A DNA stretch of 22,138 bases from Micrococcales bacterium (GTDB lineage Bacteria > Actinomycetota > Actinomycetes > S36-B12 > UBA5976), in the NCBI GenBank assembly GCA_024640585.1, contig JAHEEQ010000142.1, forward strand, positions 1-22,138, read 5' to 3'. Each line of letters begins with the position of its first letter. The stretch's first letter is position 1. The notes beneath the pieces are model-generated. The model saw only the letters and a program-made list of their open reading frames with translations, searched no databases and was not told the DNA's origin. A program made the translations under genes and the position numbers. Shown here in pieces: positions 1 through 7,920 of this stretch.

Positions 1-793
1 TCACAAATAAAATCGAGAGATAACCGAAGTGCATCAACATTGTCGTCGTGGATAGTCCGATTCCATAGGTGAGTTGCCTACCAATTTCGGTTGCATGCCA
101 CAAAGGGGATATCCAACCAACAACTTGCAAGCCAGTTGGTAGAAGATCCAATGGGTAAAAAGTTCCAGAGAAAAGGAACATGGGGGCGATTACAAATCGA
201 CCAATAAGCGAAAAATAGCCGTCGTCATCTTTCACATAGGCGGCCACTGAAAGCATCAAAGCGGCAAATGCAGTTCCAGCAAAAACAGCCGCTGGAACTA
301 ATGTGAATAGCGAGAAAAGATCTGCCACACCAAATACCAACAAAATTACCCAATACAAAAAAACCGAGAACGCAGTTCTCACAAATGCAGCAATTTGTAC
401 GCCGAGTGCGATTTGCCTACCGGTAATAGCGGTGGCATTCATCGCGTAGAAAACTTTCTCCCAGATGAAACCTGAAAGTACAGGAAAAGTTACTTCATCC
501 ATACCGCTTTGAATGGCTGCACTTGCAAGCAGGGCAGGAGCGAGAAATAACAGGTACGAAACGCCATTTACACCAGCATTTCCCATGTTTGCATCGACTA
601 AAGCGCCGATGCCGAGTCCAACCGAAGTTAAGTAGAGAATTGGACTTCCAATGCCAAATGCCAAAATTGCTGACCACCATTTGCGCATATTCCGAATTCG
701 ATATTCGGCAACGTAGAACGCGCCCCAGCGAGAAACTTTGCGCACATCAACTAAATTGATAGCTCCAACGCGTTTAGTTTGAGACTGAATCAT
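1..793 (-). CDS. ABC-2 type multidrug/polysaccharide exporter, permease subunit (3' end cut by window)
   Basis: Membrane subunit of an ABC exporter whose ATPase is the next gene upstream. I read 264 codons from an ATG at 793 to the window edge with no stop, so the C-terminus is missing. The start overlaps the stop of the ATPase gene (ATGA), which implies translational coupling. The protein begins with a short polar N-terminus, then has several hydrophobic segments (near residues 40-65, 75-95, 140-165, 170-190 and 205-225). A late stretch reading FLFSGTFYPLDLLP is typical of ABC-2/NodJ/DrrB-type permeases, which often carry this F-S-G-x-F-(F/Y)-P motif before the last membrane segments. Together the two genes probably form a homodimeric exporter of a drug, lipid or glycan. 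The substrate cannot be told from sequence. Family call fairly sure; substrate unknown. Confidence 0.85.
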   Translation of the reverse strand, partial: MIQSQTKRVGAINLVDVRKVSRWGAFYVAEYRIRNMRKWWSAILAFGIGSPILYLTSVGLGIGALVDANMGNAGVNGVSYLLFLAPALLASAAIQSGMDEVTFPVLSGFIWEKVFYAMNATAITGRQIALGVQIAAFVRTAFSVFLYWVILLVFGVADLFSLFTLVPAAVFAGTAFAALMLSVAAYVKDDDGYFSLIGRFVIAPMFLFSGTFYPLDLLPTGLQVVGWISPLWHATEIGRQLTYGIGLSTTTMLMHFGYLSILFV

Positions 794-1719
794 TCGATCA
801 AACTCCGCCCGGTTAAACGAAGGAATACATCCTCTAATGAACTTCGTCGAACCAAAGAGGTTATTGGGTGAAGACCCATAGAAATCAATTTAGCAAGTTC
901 TGCCTCGCCGTCTTGCGAATAGATCAATATTCTGTCCGGCAAGATTTCAATTCGTTCTCCGAGCTCTGCAATTTGTTTTGAAACATCGGCATTCTTGTCT
1001 GAGCCAAATCGAACTTCTAAGACCTCTTTTGAACTGTAATTTTTGATTAAATCGGCAGGACTACCTTCTGCCATAATTTTGCCGTTGTCCATAACAATTA
1101 TTCGATCACAAAGTTGTTCGGCTTCATCCATATAGTGAGTAGTGATAACAAGGGTCACACCTTGCTCCTTCAAACGAAACAGCCGATCCCAAAGAATGTG
1201 TCGCGCCTGGGGATCTAATCCAGTGGTAGGTTCATCGAGTAGAAATATTTCTGGCTCATTCATTAATCCACGAGCAATAGTCAATCGCCTTTTCATACCT
1301 CCGCTCAATGCTTCGGTTTTCGAGTCACGCTTTTCTTGTAGCTGTGCAAAATCAAGTAACTCTTCAATTTTATTGAGAATGTATCTGCGGCTCAATCCGA
1401 AGTATCTTCCGTAAATGTAAAGATTCTCATGAACTTTCAGTTCGTTATCGAGATTGTCTGTTTGCGGAACAACTCCGAGGTACGCACGGATCTTTGGCCC
1501 TTGCGCATTTGGGTCCATGCCTAATATTTCAAGTTCGCCACCACTGCGTTCGAGTGTGCTAGCAATCATTCGCATAGTTGTGGACTTGCCAGCTCCGTTT
1601 GGCCCTAGCAATCCAAAAGATTCGCCTTTGGCCACCTCAAAATTAATGCCATTAACTGCAATGAAATCACCATACTTTTTGGTTAAGCCATTAGCTTTAA
1701 TCAGAATCTCATTGCTCAC
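790..1719 (-). CDS. ABC exporter ATP-binding subunit (DrrA/NodI/CcmA type)
   Basis: ATPase that powers the adjacent ABC-2 permease. All nucleotide-binding motifs are visible: Walker A GPNGAGKST at residues 39-47, Q-loop Gln86, signature LSGGMKRR at 138-145, Walker B plus catalytic glutamate IFLLDEP at 158-164, D-loop at 167-169 and switch His195 (TTHYMDEAEQ). The roughly 80-residue tail after the ATPase core, ending in SLEDVFLRLTGRSL, is the usual C-terminal extension of DrrA-like exporters. The protein is 309 aa, normal for the family. It starts at GTG (1717-1719), supported by a good Shine-Dalgarno AGGGAG six bases upstream (plus-strand 1726-1731). The gene lies downstream of the tRNA-Leu terminator, so its transcript must start in the short space between them. 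Drug or lipid export is the family role; the actual cargo is unknown. Confidence 0.93.
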   Translation of the reverse strand: MSNEILIKANGLTKKYGDFIAVNGINFEVAKGESFGLLGPNGAGKSTTMRMIASTLERSGGELEILGMDPNAQGPKIRAYLGVVPQTDNLDNELKVHENLYIYGRYFGLSRRYILNKIEELLDFAQLQEKRDSKTEALSGGMKRRLTIARGLMNEPEIFLLDEPTTGLDPQARHILWDRLFRLKEQGVTLVITTHYMDEAEQLCDRIIVMDNGKIMAEGSPADLIKNYSSKEVLEVRFGSDKNADVSKQIAELGERIEILPDRILIYSQDGEAELAKLISMGLHPITSLVRRSSLEDVFLRLTGRSLIE

Positions 1720-1744
1720 TTGTGGCTCCCTATCTAAAGTAACC

Positions 1745-1782
1745 TCAGAACAAGAATAGAACCCGCCGTACGGCGGGTTCTA
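1745..1782 (-). terminator. Rho-independent terminator of tRNA-Leu (perfect palindrome)
   Basis: A 26-base perfectly self-complementary sequence occupies 1757-1782, with a GC-rich core (ACCCGCCG / CGGCGGGT). Read on the minus strand it begins three bases after the tRNA and is followed by a T-rich stretch (TTCTATTCTTGTTC), the layout of an intrinsic terminator. The plus side lacks a T tract, so it serves the minus strand. It separates the tRNA from the ABC exporter genes. Confidence 0.75.
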
Positions 1783-1785
1783 ACG

Positions 1786-1869
1786 TGTCCGAGAGGGGAC
1801 TTGAACCCCTAACCCCTTGCGGGGACTAGCACCTCAAGCTAGCGCGTCTGCCTATTCCGCCACCCGGAC
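1786..1869 (-). tRNA. tRNA-Leu (anticodon GAG)
   Basis: An 84-nt class II tRNA. The acceptor stem GTCCGGG (plus 1863-1869) pairs with CTCGGAC (plus 1787-1793), with one G-T pair, and is followed by discriminator A at 1786. The anticodon loop TTGAGGT (plus 1831-1837) gives anticodon GAG (plus 1833-1835), which reads CUC/CUU leucine codons. There is a long variable arm with a CCCC-GCAA-GGGG hairpin and a normal T arm with TTCAAGT. CCA is not encoded at the 3' end. A possible -10 box TAAAGT lies on the minus strand at plus 1883-1888, about 14 bases upstream, without a clear -35. Confidence 0.96.
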
Positions 1870-1932
1870 GAATAGCTGGCGAACTTTACCAATTGCCCGG
1901 TCGTATGAGCACCACGCTGGCAGACTGAGCCC

Positions 1933-3252
1933 ATGACTCAAATATCACCAACCATAAACATTGATTTAGAAGTTGTGGCAATCACACAGGAATTGATTCG
2001 GATAGATTCAACAAATTTTGGAGATGGAACCGGACCAGGTGAGGCAGCTGTCGCTGAGTACGTTGAGGCTAAATTGAAAGAAGTCGGAATCGAGTGCGAA
2101 AGGTTCACAACCACAAGCGGCAATCGACAAGGTGTTTTTGCCGTAATCGAAGGCGAAGCGCCTGATGAACCTGTGCTTCTTGTCCACGGGCACCTTGATG
2201 TAGTTCCAGCAGTTGGAAAATGGCAACACGATCCTTTTGCAGGTGATATCCACGATGAGATGGTTTGGGGCAGAGGCGCTGTAGACATGAAAGATGGCAA
2301 TGCGATTTTGCTTTCTACCGTACGAGCTTGGAAACTTGCCGGAATTAAACCTCGAAGAACAATTCATCTTCTTTTTCTCCCAGACGAAGAAGCTGGCGGA
2401 AAGCATGGTGCACATTGGCTGGTAGAAAATCGAAAGGATATGTTCGTAAATGTCTCAGAAGCAGTAGGTGAAGTTGGAGGTTTCTCCTTAGAGGCCAACA
2501 AGGATTTACGCCTCTACTTCATTGAAACTGCTGAAAAGGGAATTCGATGGATGCAACTTACAGCCCAAGGTCAAGCTGGGCATGGGTCCATGTTGAACAA
2601 TAACAATGCCGTGACCGAACTCGCGCAGACAATAACTCGAATTGGACAACATCAATGGCCTGTTCGACTAACAAAAACCAATGAAGTTTTAGTTCGTGAA
2701 TTATCCACTGCATTCAAAATTGATTTAGATCCAACTGATATTCCAGCAATCATAAAAGTATTAGGCCCAATGGCACGATTAATTGGTGCAACATTTCAAA
2801 ACAGTGCACAGCCAACCATGCTAGATGCTGGTTACAAAGTAAATGTGATTCCAGAATTCGCTACTGCGCAAGTTGATGGACGAGTGCTTCCGGGGTTTGA
2901 AGAAGAGTTTGATGAACAGATTGACGCGTTATTAGGACCAAACGTAACTCGAACTGACAGCATTCGCGATATCGCAATGGAAACCCCATTTGATGGGCCA
3001 ACTGTTGATGCAATGGCAGCAGCACTACGGAGCGAAGATGAAAAATCGCACGCAGTTCCTTATGTTTTAAGCGGTGGAACAGATGCAAAGGCTTTTGCAA
3101 GGTTAGACATACGTTGTTATGGATTTATTCCGCTACAACTTCCACCTTCGCTTGATTTTGCTGCTCTATTCCATGGGGTTGATGAACGTGTACCAGTCGA
3201 TGCTTTGCGCTTTGGCGCAAGAGTTATGGATCGCTTCTTGAAGCAAGCGTGA
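1933..3252 (+). CDS. M20 family metallopeptidase (DapE2/ArgE/carboxypeptidase-like)
   Basis: Cytoplasmic zinc amidohydrolase or peptidase of the M20 clan, 439 aa, normal length. The first zinc-site motif is HGHLDVVP with His87 and Asp89. The bridging aspartate is in WGRGAVDMK (Asp118), and the catalytic Glu152 plus ligand Glu153 are in LPDEEAGG. The dimerisation (lid) domain follows, roughly 205-325, and the C-terminal ligand histidine lies in FHGVDERV. Members hydrolyse acylated amino acids or small peptides. The protein resembles the actinobacterial dapE2 group (Rv2141c type), which is often mis-annotated as succinyl-diaminopimelate desuccinylase; the true substrate is unknown. The start is the ATG at 1933, chosen because the conserved N-terminal helix follows; no Shine-Dalgarno is visible. 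It runs convergent to the aldo/keto reductase gene with an 11-base gap and no hairpin terminator. Confidence 0.93.
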   Translation: MTQISPTINIDLEVVAITQELIRIDSTNFGDGTGPGEAAVAEYVEAKLKEVGIECERFTTTSGNRQGVFAVIEGEAPDEPVLLVHGHLDVVPAVGKWQHDPFAGDIHDEMVWGRGAVDMKDGNAILLSTVRAWKLAGIKPRRTIHLLFLPDEEAGGKHGAHWLVENRKDMFVNVSEAVGEVGGFSLEANKDLRLYFIETAEKGIRWMQLTAQGQAGHGSMLNNNNAVTELAQTITRIGQHQWPVRLTKTNEVLVRELSTAFKIDLDPTDIPAIIKVLGPMARLIGATFQNSAQPTMLDAGYKVNVIPEFATAQVDGRVLPGFEEEFDEQIDALLGPNVTRTDSIRDIAMETPFDGPTVDAMAAALRSEDEKSHAVPYVLSGGTDAKAFARLDIRCYGFIPLQLPPSLDFAALFHGVDERVPVDALRFGARVMDRFLKQA

Positions 3253-3263
3253 GTTTTGCCTAA

Positions 3264-4208
3264 CTATCTAGCTGATACTTCTTGCAGCACTTCATATATT
3301 TGAGTTGGCAGTTCAGAATTAAGCGCATGCAAAATCGTGCGCAATTGGGCAGCATTTCTCGCTCCAGTAATCGCACTCGTCACATTTTGGTTTTGCAAAA
3401 CCCACAAAAGTGCGAGCTCCAACGCTGTGCAGCCTAAACCACTAGCGGCAGTAGTCAGAGCTTCAACTGTTTTTTGGTTTGCTTCTGTCAACATACTTCT
3501 AACAAACTGACCCAAATGCGGAGAGGCAGCACGACTATCTGCTGGGATGCTATTTCTGTATTTACCTGTCAATACACCTCGACCAAGAGGTGACCAAGCG
3601 AAGAAACCTAGGTTTAAAAATGAGAGAGCGTCAAACATTTCAATTTCCGGACTTCGTTTTATCAACGAATATTCATTTTGAGTTCCAATAAAACGTGTGC
3701 TACCAATTTGATTTGCTAAATATGTAATTTGCCATGAATCGAAATTTGAAACGGCTACATATTTTGCTTTATCAGAATCAAGAAGTAATGAAATGCTTTC
3801 AGCAATTGCTTCAAGCGGAGTTAGTTTGTCGAAGGCATGTAGAAAATAGATATCAACGTAATCAAGAGCAAGACGTCGCAATGATTTATCCAGTGCGCCA
3901 CTCAAGTATGCGTGTGAGTTGTTTACGTTGCGATCCACATTTCTTATTCGACCACCCTTTGTGGCAATTACAAGATTCTCACGTTCTACTAGGTCATTAT
4001 TTGCGATAAATTGCCCTAATAGCTGTTCAGCAACTCCATCGCTATAGACATCAGCGGTGTCAATATAGTTTCCACCACTTTGGATGAATAAATCGAACTG
4101 TTCACGTGCCTCGTATTCATCTGTATCACGACCCCAAGTCATTGTGCCAAGGCCGATTTCACTTATTTCTAGACCGCATACTGGGATGACTCTCGATTTC
4201 ACAGTCAC
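3264..4208 (-). CDS. Aldo/keto reductase
   Basis: NADPH-dependent oxidoreductase of the aldo/keto reductase superfamily, 314 aa. The catalytic tetrad is complete: Asp50 and Tyr55 in NYIDTADVYSDG, Lys84 in VIATKGG and His124 in YVDIYFLHAFD. The later SPLGRGVLTGKYR segment and a C-terminal region that would bind NADPH phosphate fit bacterial AKRs of the YhdN/Tas/potassium-channel-beta-like groups. The start is GTG at 4206-4208; a second in-frame GTG two codons later is an equally possible start, since neither has a clear Shine-Dalgarno. It is divergent from uppP across 61 bases. Substrate cannot be predicted from sequence. It is not part of the conserved gene set I recall for this region in mycobacteria, so it may be a lineage-specific insertion. 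Confidence 0.92.
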   Translation of the reverse strand: MTVKSRVIPVCGLEISEIGLGTMTWGRDTDEYEAREQFDLFIQSGGNYIDTADVYSDGVAEQLLGQFIANNDLVERENLVIATKGGRIRNVDRNVNNSHAYLSGALDKSLRRLALDYVDIYFLHAFDKLTPLEAIAESISLLLDSDKAKYVAVSNFDSWQITYLANQIGSTRFIGTQNEYSLIKRSPEIEMFDALSFLNLGFFAWSPLGRGVLTGKYRNSIPADSRAASPHLGQFVRSMLTEANQKTVEALTTAASGLGCTALELALLWVLQNQNVTSAITGARNAAQLRTILHALNSELPTQIYEVLQEVSAR

Positions 4209-4257
4209 AGCCTAGGCAAGTAGGAGCAGAATGTTAGGTAGGCAGCGTTTGATTGAG

Positions 4258-4263
4258 TAGATT
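4258..4263 (+). promoter_or_regulatory. Candidate -10 box for a leaderless uppP transcript
   Basis: TAGATT matches the actinobacterial -10 pattern TANNNT. It is followed by six bases (TGCCAA) and then the GTG start of uppP at 4270. That spacing would place the first transcribed base at or next to the start codon, and there is no Shine-Dalgarno. No convincing -35 is seen, which is common for such promoters. Confidence 0.35.
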
Positions 4264-4269
4264 TGCCAA

Positions 4270-5106
4270 GTGACCGAATGGCTTATCGCAGTTTTCCTTG
4301 GAGTTGTACAAGGTCTAACCGAATTCCTTCCAATCTCTTCCACCGCCCATATTTTTCTACTATCCGAAATTTTTGGCTGGGGTGACCCTGGTGCGGCCTT
4401 CACCGCTGTTATTCAGTTAGGTACAGAAGCGGCTGTTCTGATTTATTTTTGGCGAGACATATCACATTTATTGATGACATTCGTGAAATCGATTGGCAAT
4501 AAAGCTGTACGCCAAACCCACGAAGCATCTCTGGCATGGGCCTTAGTTCTTGGAAGTATGCCAATAGGAGTTGCGGGTTACATTTTGAAAGATTTCATCG
4601 AAAACGATGTGCGCACTGTGTGGGTTGTAGCTACTGCCTTGATCGTTTTCGGACTTGTCTTGATTTTTGTTGAACGCTTTGCTTTCCCGCGAAGAAGCAA
4701 CATGACAATCGGTGCTGGGTTGTTTATGGGAATTGGACAAATGCTCGCACTTATCCCAGGCGTTTCACGTTCAGGTGCCACAATTTCGGCAGGTATCGCC
4801 ATTGGACTTGAACGAAAAATCGCGACTAGATACGCATTTTTGTTAGCCGTTCCTGCAGTTTTCGCATCTGGACTTTATGAATTGAATTCGGCTCTGTCGG
4901 AAAATGTTGTCGCTGACATAAAATTTACTTGGATGCAAATCGCAGTTGCCACTTTTGTTTCTTTCACAGTCGGTCTTATCGTGATAGCGGGATTGATGCG
5001 TTTCCTATCCAAATACACTTTTAGCGTTTTTGGTTATTACCGAATCGCGCTCGGCTTAGTTTTGTTAGCTCTTGCCGCTTCTGGAATCATAGGTATTAGT
5101 GCGTGA
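4270..5106 (+). CDS. uppP: Undecaprenyl-diphosphatase (BacA/UppP)
   Basis: Integral membrane phosphatase that converts undecaprenyl diphosphate to the monophosphate, recycling the lipid carrier for peptidoglycan and other wall glycans; overproduction gives bacitracin resistance in known cases. Both family signatures are present: QGLTEFLPISSTAH at residues 14-27, with the essential Glu18, and PGVSRSGAT at 163-171, with the catalytic Ser/Arg pair around Arg167. At 278 aa with about eight hydrophobic segments it is a complete protein. It starts at GTG 4270 and is the first gene of a packed operon; its stop overlaps the mshC start (GTGA at 5103-5106). The pairing of uppP with mshC nearby resembles the mycobacterial neighbourhood (Rv2136c and Rv2130c, from memory). 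Confidence 0.96.
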   Translation: MTEWLIAVFLGVVQGLTEFLPISSTAHIFLLSEIFGWGDPGAAFTAVIQLGTEAAVLIYFWRDISHLLMTFVKSIGNKAVRQTHEASLAWALVLGSMPIGVAGYILKDFIENDVRTVWVVATALIVFGLVLIFVERFAFPRRSNMTIGAGLFMGIGQMLALIPGVSRSGATISAGIAIGLERKIATRYAFLLAVPAVFASGLYELNSALSENVVADIKFTWMQIAVATFVSFTVGLIVIAGLMRFLSKYTFSVFGYYRIALGLVLLALAASGIIGISA

Positions 5107-6323
5107 AAACCTGGAGTACGGTTGAAAGGCCGCAGATCACTGGTAATGGAAGCGCTCCAGTTCTGCATGACGTAGCAACCAACAAATTTTTCAATCCAGT
5201 GATTGGAAATCACGCATCAATCTATGTTTGTGGAATTACTCCCTACGACTCGACTCACATGGGCCACGCAGCCACTTATGTGAATTTCGATTTGCTCAAA
5301 AGATTCTGGCTAGATTGCGGAATAAGTGTTCTACATGTTCAAAACGTGACAGATATCGATGACCCACTTTTCGAACGAGCTGCAAAAATTGGTATTTCCT
5401 GGCAGGAAATCGCTTCACGCGAAATGACAAGGTATGCCGACGACATGGTTGCTTTACGAGTCTTGCCGCCAGATCACTACGCAACAATCACTGAAGAATT
5501 CGACTATATCGTCAGTGCAGTTCAAGAAATGATCCAACTAGATGTTGCTTATTATCTTGAAAACGATGTGTATTTTGATATTTCCAAATCAGACAAGCTC
5601 GGATATGTCTCGCATTTCAATGCCGATGAAATGAAACATTTATTTGCTGCACGTGGCGGAGATCCCGACCGCCAAGGAAAACGTAATTTGTTGGATCCGC
5701 TTTTGTGGAAACAAGCTTTAGGTGATGACGGCTTCGAATCAGACTTAGGTAGAGGAAGACCCGGCTGGCATATCGAATGTGTAGCCATTGCTAAGAGGTA
5801 TGCTGCGTTGCCATTGACGGTCAAAGCCGGCGGAAGTGATTTAATTTTCCCACATCATGATATGTGTCAGTCTCAATGTGAATCTTGGTTACACACAGAC
5901 CTTGCGAAGGCTTATCTATACGCTGGAATGGTTTATTACCAGGGACAAAAAATGAGCAAATCCTTAGGCAACTTGGTATTTGTAAGCGATTTGGTCGCAG
6001 CGGGAGTCGACCCGATGGCAATTCGCCTCACAATTTTGACCAATCATTATGCGGACGAGTGGCACTGGTCTGATGAACTACTCGAGATGGCAATTCAGAG
6101 GCTCAATACTTGGCGTAGCGCTTTGGCACTAGAGGTTACAGCCCAACCTGAAGAATTGATAAGCAAAATTAGAGCGGCACTAACTAATGATTTGGACACA
6201 CCATCTGCAATTGGAGCAATCGATGAGTGGGCGAGTGAGTCATTGGCAGGTGTAGGTACAACAACTGGCGGTGCTGGTTTAGTCAGCCGTGTGTTAGATA
6301 GCATTCTTGGAATAGCGCTTTAG
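5103..6323 (+). CDS. mshC: Cysteine:glucosaminyl-inositol ligase, mycothiol biosynthesis
   Basis: ATP-dependent ligase that joins cysteine to GlcN-inositol, the third step in making mycothiol, the main low-molecular-weight thiol of Actinobacteria. It is a class I tRNA-synthetase-like enzyme of 406 aa. Zinc ligand Cys43 lies in VCGITPYDSTHMGHA, the HIGH-like motif is at 52-55, GWHIEC carries Cys226, FPHHDMC carries His251, and KMSKS is at 283-287. The GITPYDxTHMGHAATY wording, the short C-terminus and the position next to uppP separate it from true cysteinyl-tRNA synthetase, which usually exceeds 450 aa and has a longer anticodon-binding end. The GTG start overlaps the uppP stop by four bases. 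Its own stop overlaps the Shine-Dalgarno of pgi, so all three genes are probably co-transcribed. The presence of the gene implies that the organism makes mycothiol. Confidence 0.94.
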   Translation: MKTWSTVERPQITGNGSAPVLHDVATNKFFNPVIGNHASIYVCGITPYDSTHMGHAATYVNFDLLKRFWLDCGISVLHVQNVTDIDDPLFERAAKIGISWQEIASREMTRYADDMVALRVLPPDHYATITEEFDYIVSAVQEMIQLDVAYYLENDVYFDISKSDKLGYVSHFNADEMKHLFAARGGDPDRQGKRNLLDPLLWKQALGDDGFESDLGRGRPGWHIECVAIAKRYAALPLTVKAGGSDLIFPHHDMCQSQCESWLHTDLAKAYLYAGMVYYQGQKMSKSLGNLVFVSDLVAAGVDPMAIRLTILTNHYADEWHWSDELLEMAIQRLNTWRSALALEVTAQPEELISKIRAALTNDLDTPSAIGAIDEWASESLAGVGTTTGGAGLVSRVLDSILGIAL

Positions 6324-6330
6324 GAGAAAA

Positions 6331-7920
6331 ATGAGTTGGAAAGATATCGAAGAACAATCACAGCGATTGAAACAAACTTCAATTGCAGAGCTTTTTGCAA
6401 TCAATCCGGAACGCAGCGAACAATATTCCATGCAGGCCTGCGACCTGTACTTTGATTTTTCAAAACATATTATTGATGACGAAGCTTTGAACACACTCAA
6501 GGAATTTGCGAAAGAGCGTGGAGTTTCTAAGGGTATTGAACGGATGTTCAACGGAGAACGAATCAATGTCACCGAAAATCGCGCAGTTCTTCACACCGCA
6601 TTGCGTAAACCAAAAAGTGCAATCCTTTTGGTTGATGGGGAAGATGTGATCCCTCAAATTCACGAAGTTCTAGATCGGATGCGGCATTTTGCACATGATT
6701 TACGAAATGGCAAGATCACTGGAGCGAATCAGAAACCAATTAAACACATTGTCAATATCGGCATCGGTGGCTCAGATTTAGGTCCCGTGATGGCGTTTGA
6801 GTCATTAAAGCACTACGTTGCAAAAGATTTAGATTTCCATTTTGTTTCAAATGTAGATGGTTCAGACATAGCAGAAGTTTTACTCAAAGTAGAGCCAGCA
6901 GCCACTTTATTTATAGTGGCAAGTAAGACCTTCACTACGAGTGAGACAATGACAAACGCGCAAACTGCAAAGAATTGGTTAGAGAATCAACTTGGTTCCG
7001 ACTTTTTGCCAAACAATCATTTTGTTGCGCTCAGCACCAACGCAAAGTTAGTTGAAGAATTCGGTATTAGTGCAGAACGCACTTTCGGGTTTTGGGATTG
7101 GGTTGGCGGCAGATTCAGCATGGAGAGCGCAATTGGCCTTTCAACCATGATTGCAATCGGTCCAGACGCATTCGATGAAATGTTGAATGGTTTCAATGCA
7201 ATGGACGAATATTTCCGCACAACTGAAATCGAACAAAATGCTGTCGTAACCATGGCGCTTTTAACAGTCTGGTACCGCAATTTCTTCAATGCACAATCCC
7301 ACGCGGTACTTCCGTACGACAATTATTTGAAAAGATTTCCCGCCTATTTGCAACAGTTACTTATGGAAAGCAATGGTAAGTCTGTAACTATCGAAGGTAA
7401 ACCTGTTTCATACGACACTAGCCCTATTTATTGGGGCGAGCCTGGGACAAATGGTCAACATTCTTTCCATCAAATGCTGCATCAAGGAACATCTATTGTT
7501 CCAGTTGACTTCATTTTCGGTGCAAAACCTATAATCGACATTGGAAACCATCATCAATTACTTCTAGCAAATGTTCTAGCGCAATCTAGTGTTTTGGCGT
7601 TTGGAAAATCTGCCGAGCAAATCGCTAAAGAAGGTACTGCTACAGAATTAATTCCCCACAAAGTTATGCCAGGTAATCGGCCATCGACCATCATTATTTA
7701 CCCGAAATTAACTCCAGGTGTGTTAGGTCAACTAGTAGCTCTTTATGAACATCTCACTTTAGTTCAAGGATTGCTTTGGAATCTTGGCTCTTTTGATCAG
7801 TGGGGTGTGGAACTTGGAAAAGTTGTAGCGAACTCCATTAGCCCTGCCTTGCAAGATGGAGATGTCACTGATCTAGATCCTGCAACTGCAAACCTAGTGC
7901 AGAAGATTCGCGCTTATTGA
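6331..7920 (+). CDS. pgi: Glucose-6-phosphate isomerase
   Basis: Cytosolic enzyme interconverting glucose-6-phosphate and fructose-6-phosphate in glycolysis and gluconeogenesis. It is 529 aa, the long bacterial/eukaryotic form. Visible are the sugar-phosphate-binding GIGGSDLGP, the signature VGGRFSMESAIGL, catalytic Glu346 in MESNGK, His377 in GTNGQHSFHQ, and Lys497 in the C-terminal QWGVELGK. The ATG start has a strong Shine-Dalgarno AGGAG (6322-6326) that overlaps the mshC stop codon, so it is the third gene of the uppP-mshC-pgi group. Its stop overlaps the 3' end of the convergent PAC2 gene by seven bases, leaving no room for a terminator. As I recall, pgi is not at this place in mycobacteria, so this position is a rearrangement in this lineage. 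Confidence 0.97.
   Translation: MSWKDIEEQSQRLKQTSIAELFAINPERSEQYSMQACDLYFDFSKHIIDDEALNTLKEFAKERGVSKGIERMFNGERINVTENRAVLHTALRKPKSAILLVDGEDVIPQIHEVLDRMRHFAHDLRNGKITGANQKPIKHIVNIGIGGSDLGPVMAFESLKHYVAKDLDFHFVSNVDGSDIAEVLLKVEPAATLFIVASKTFTTSETMTNAQTAKNWLENQLGSDFLPNNHFVALSTNAKLVEEFGISAERTFGFWDWVGGRFSMESAIGLSTMIAIGPDAFDEMLNGFNAMDEYFRTTEIEQNAVVTMALLTVWYRNFFNAQSHAVLPYDNYLKRFPAYLQQLLMESNGKSVTIEGKPVSYDTSPIYWGEPGTNGQHSFHQMLHQGTSIVPVDFIFGAKPIIDIGNHHQLLLANVLAQSSVLAFGKSAEQIAKEGTATELIPHKVMPGNRPSTIIIYPKLTPGVLGQLVALYEHLTLVQGLLWNLGSFDQWGVELGKVVANSISPALQDGDVTDLDPATANLVQKIRAY

Noticed and set aside
1938..2415. Two long open frames antisense to the M20 peptidase gene.
   Set aside because: They lie wholly over a gene with complete catalytic motifs, share no recognisable domain and have no ribosome site; codon-shadow effect.
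1933..3252. Calling the M20 peptidase succinyl-diaminopimelate desuccinylase (dapE).
   Set aside because: The shared motifs define only the M20 family; nothing here specifies that substrate, and no lysine-pathway genes are adjacent.
5103..6323. Annotation as cysteinyl-tRNA synthetase (cysS).
   Set aside because: The CGITPYDSTHMGHAATY wording, Cys43 position, 406-aa length and actinobacterial context fit MshC better.
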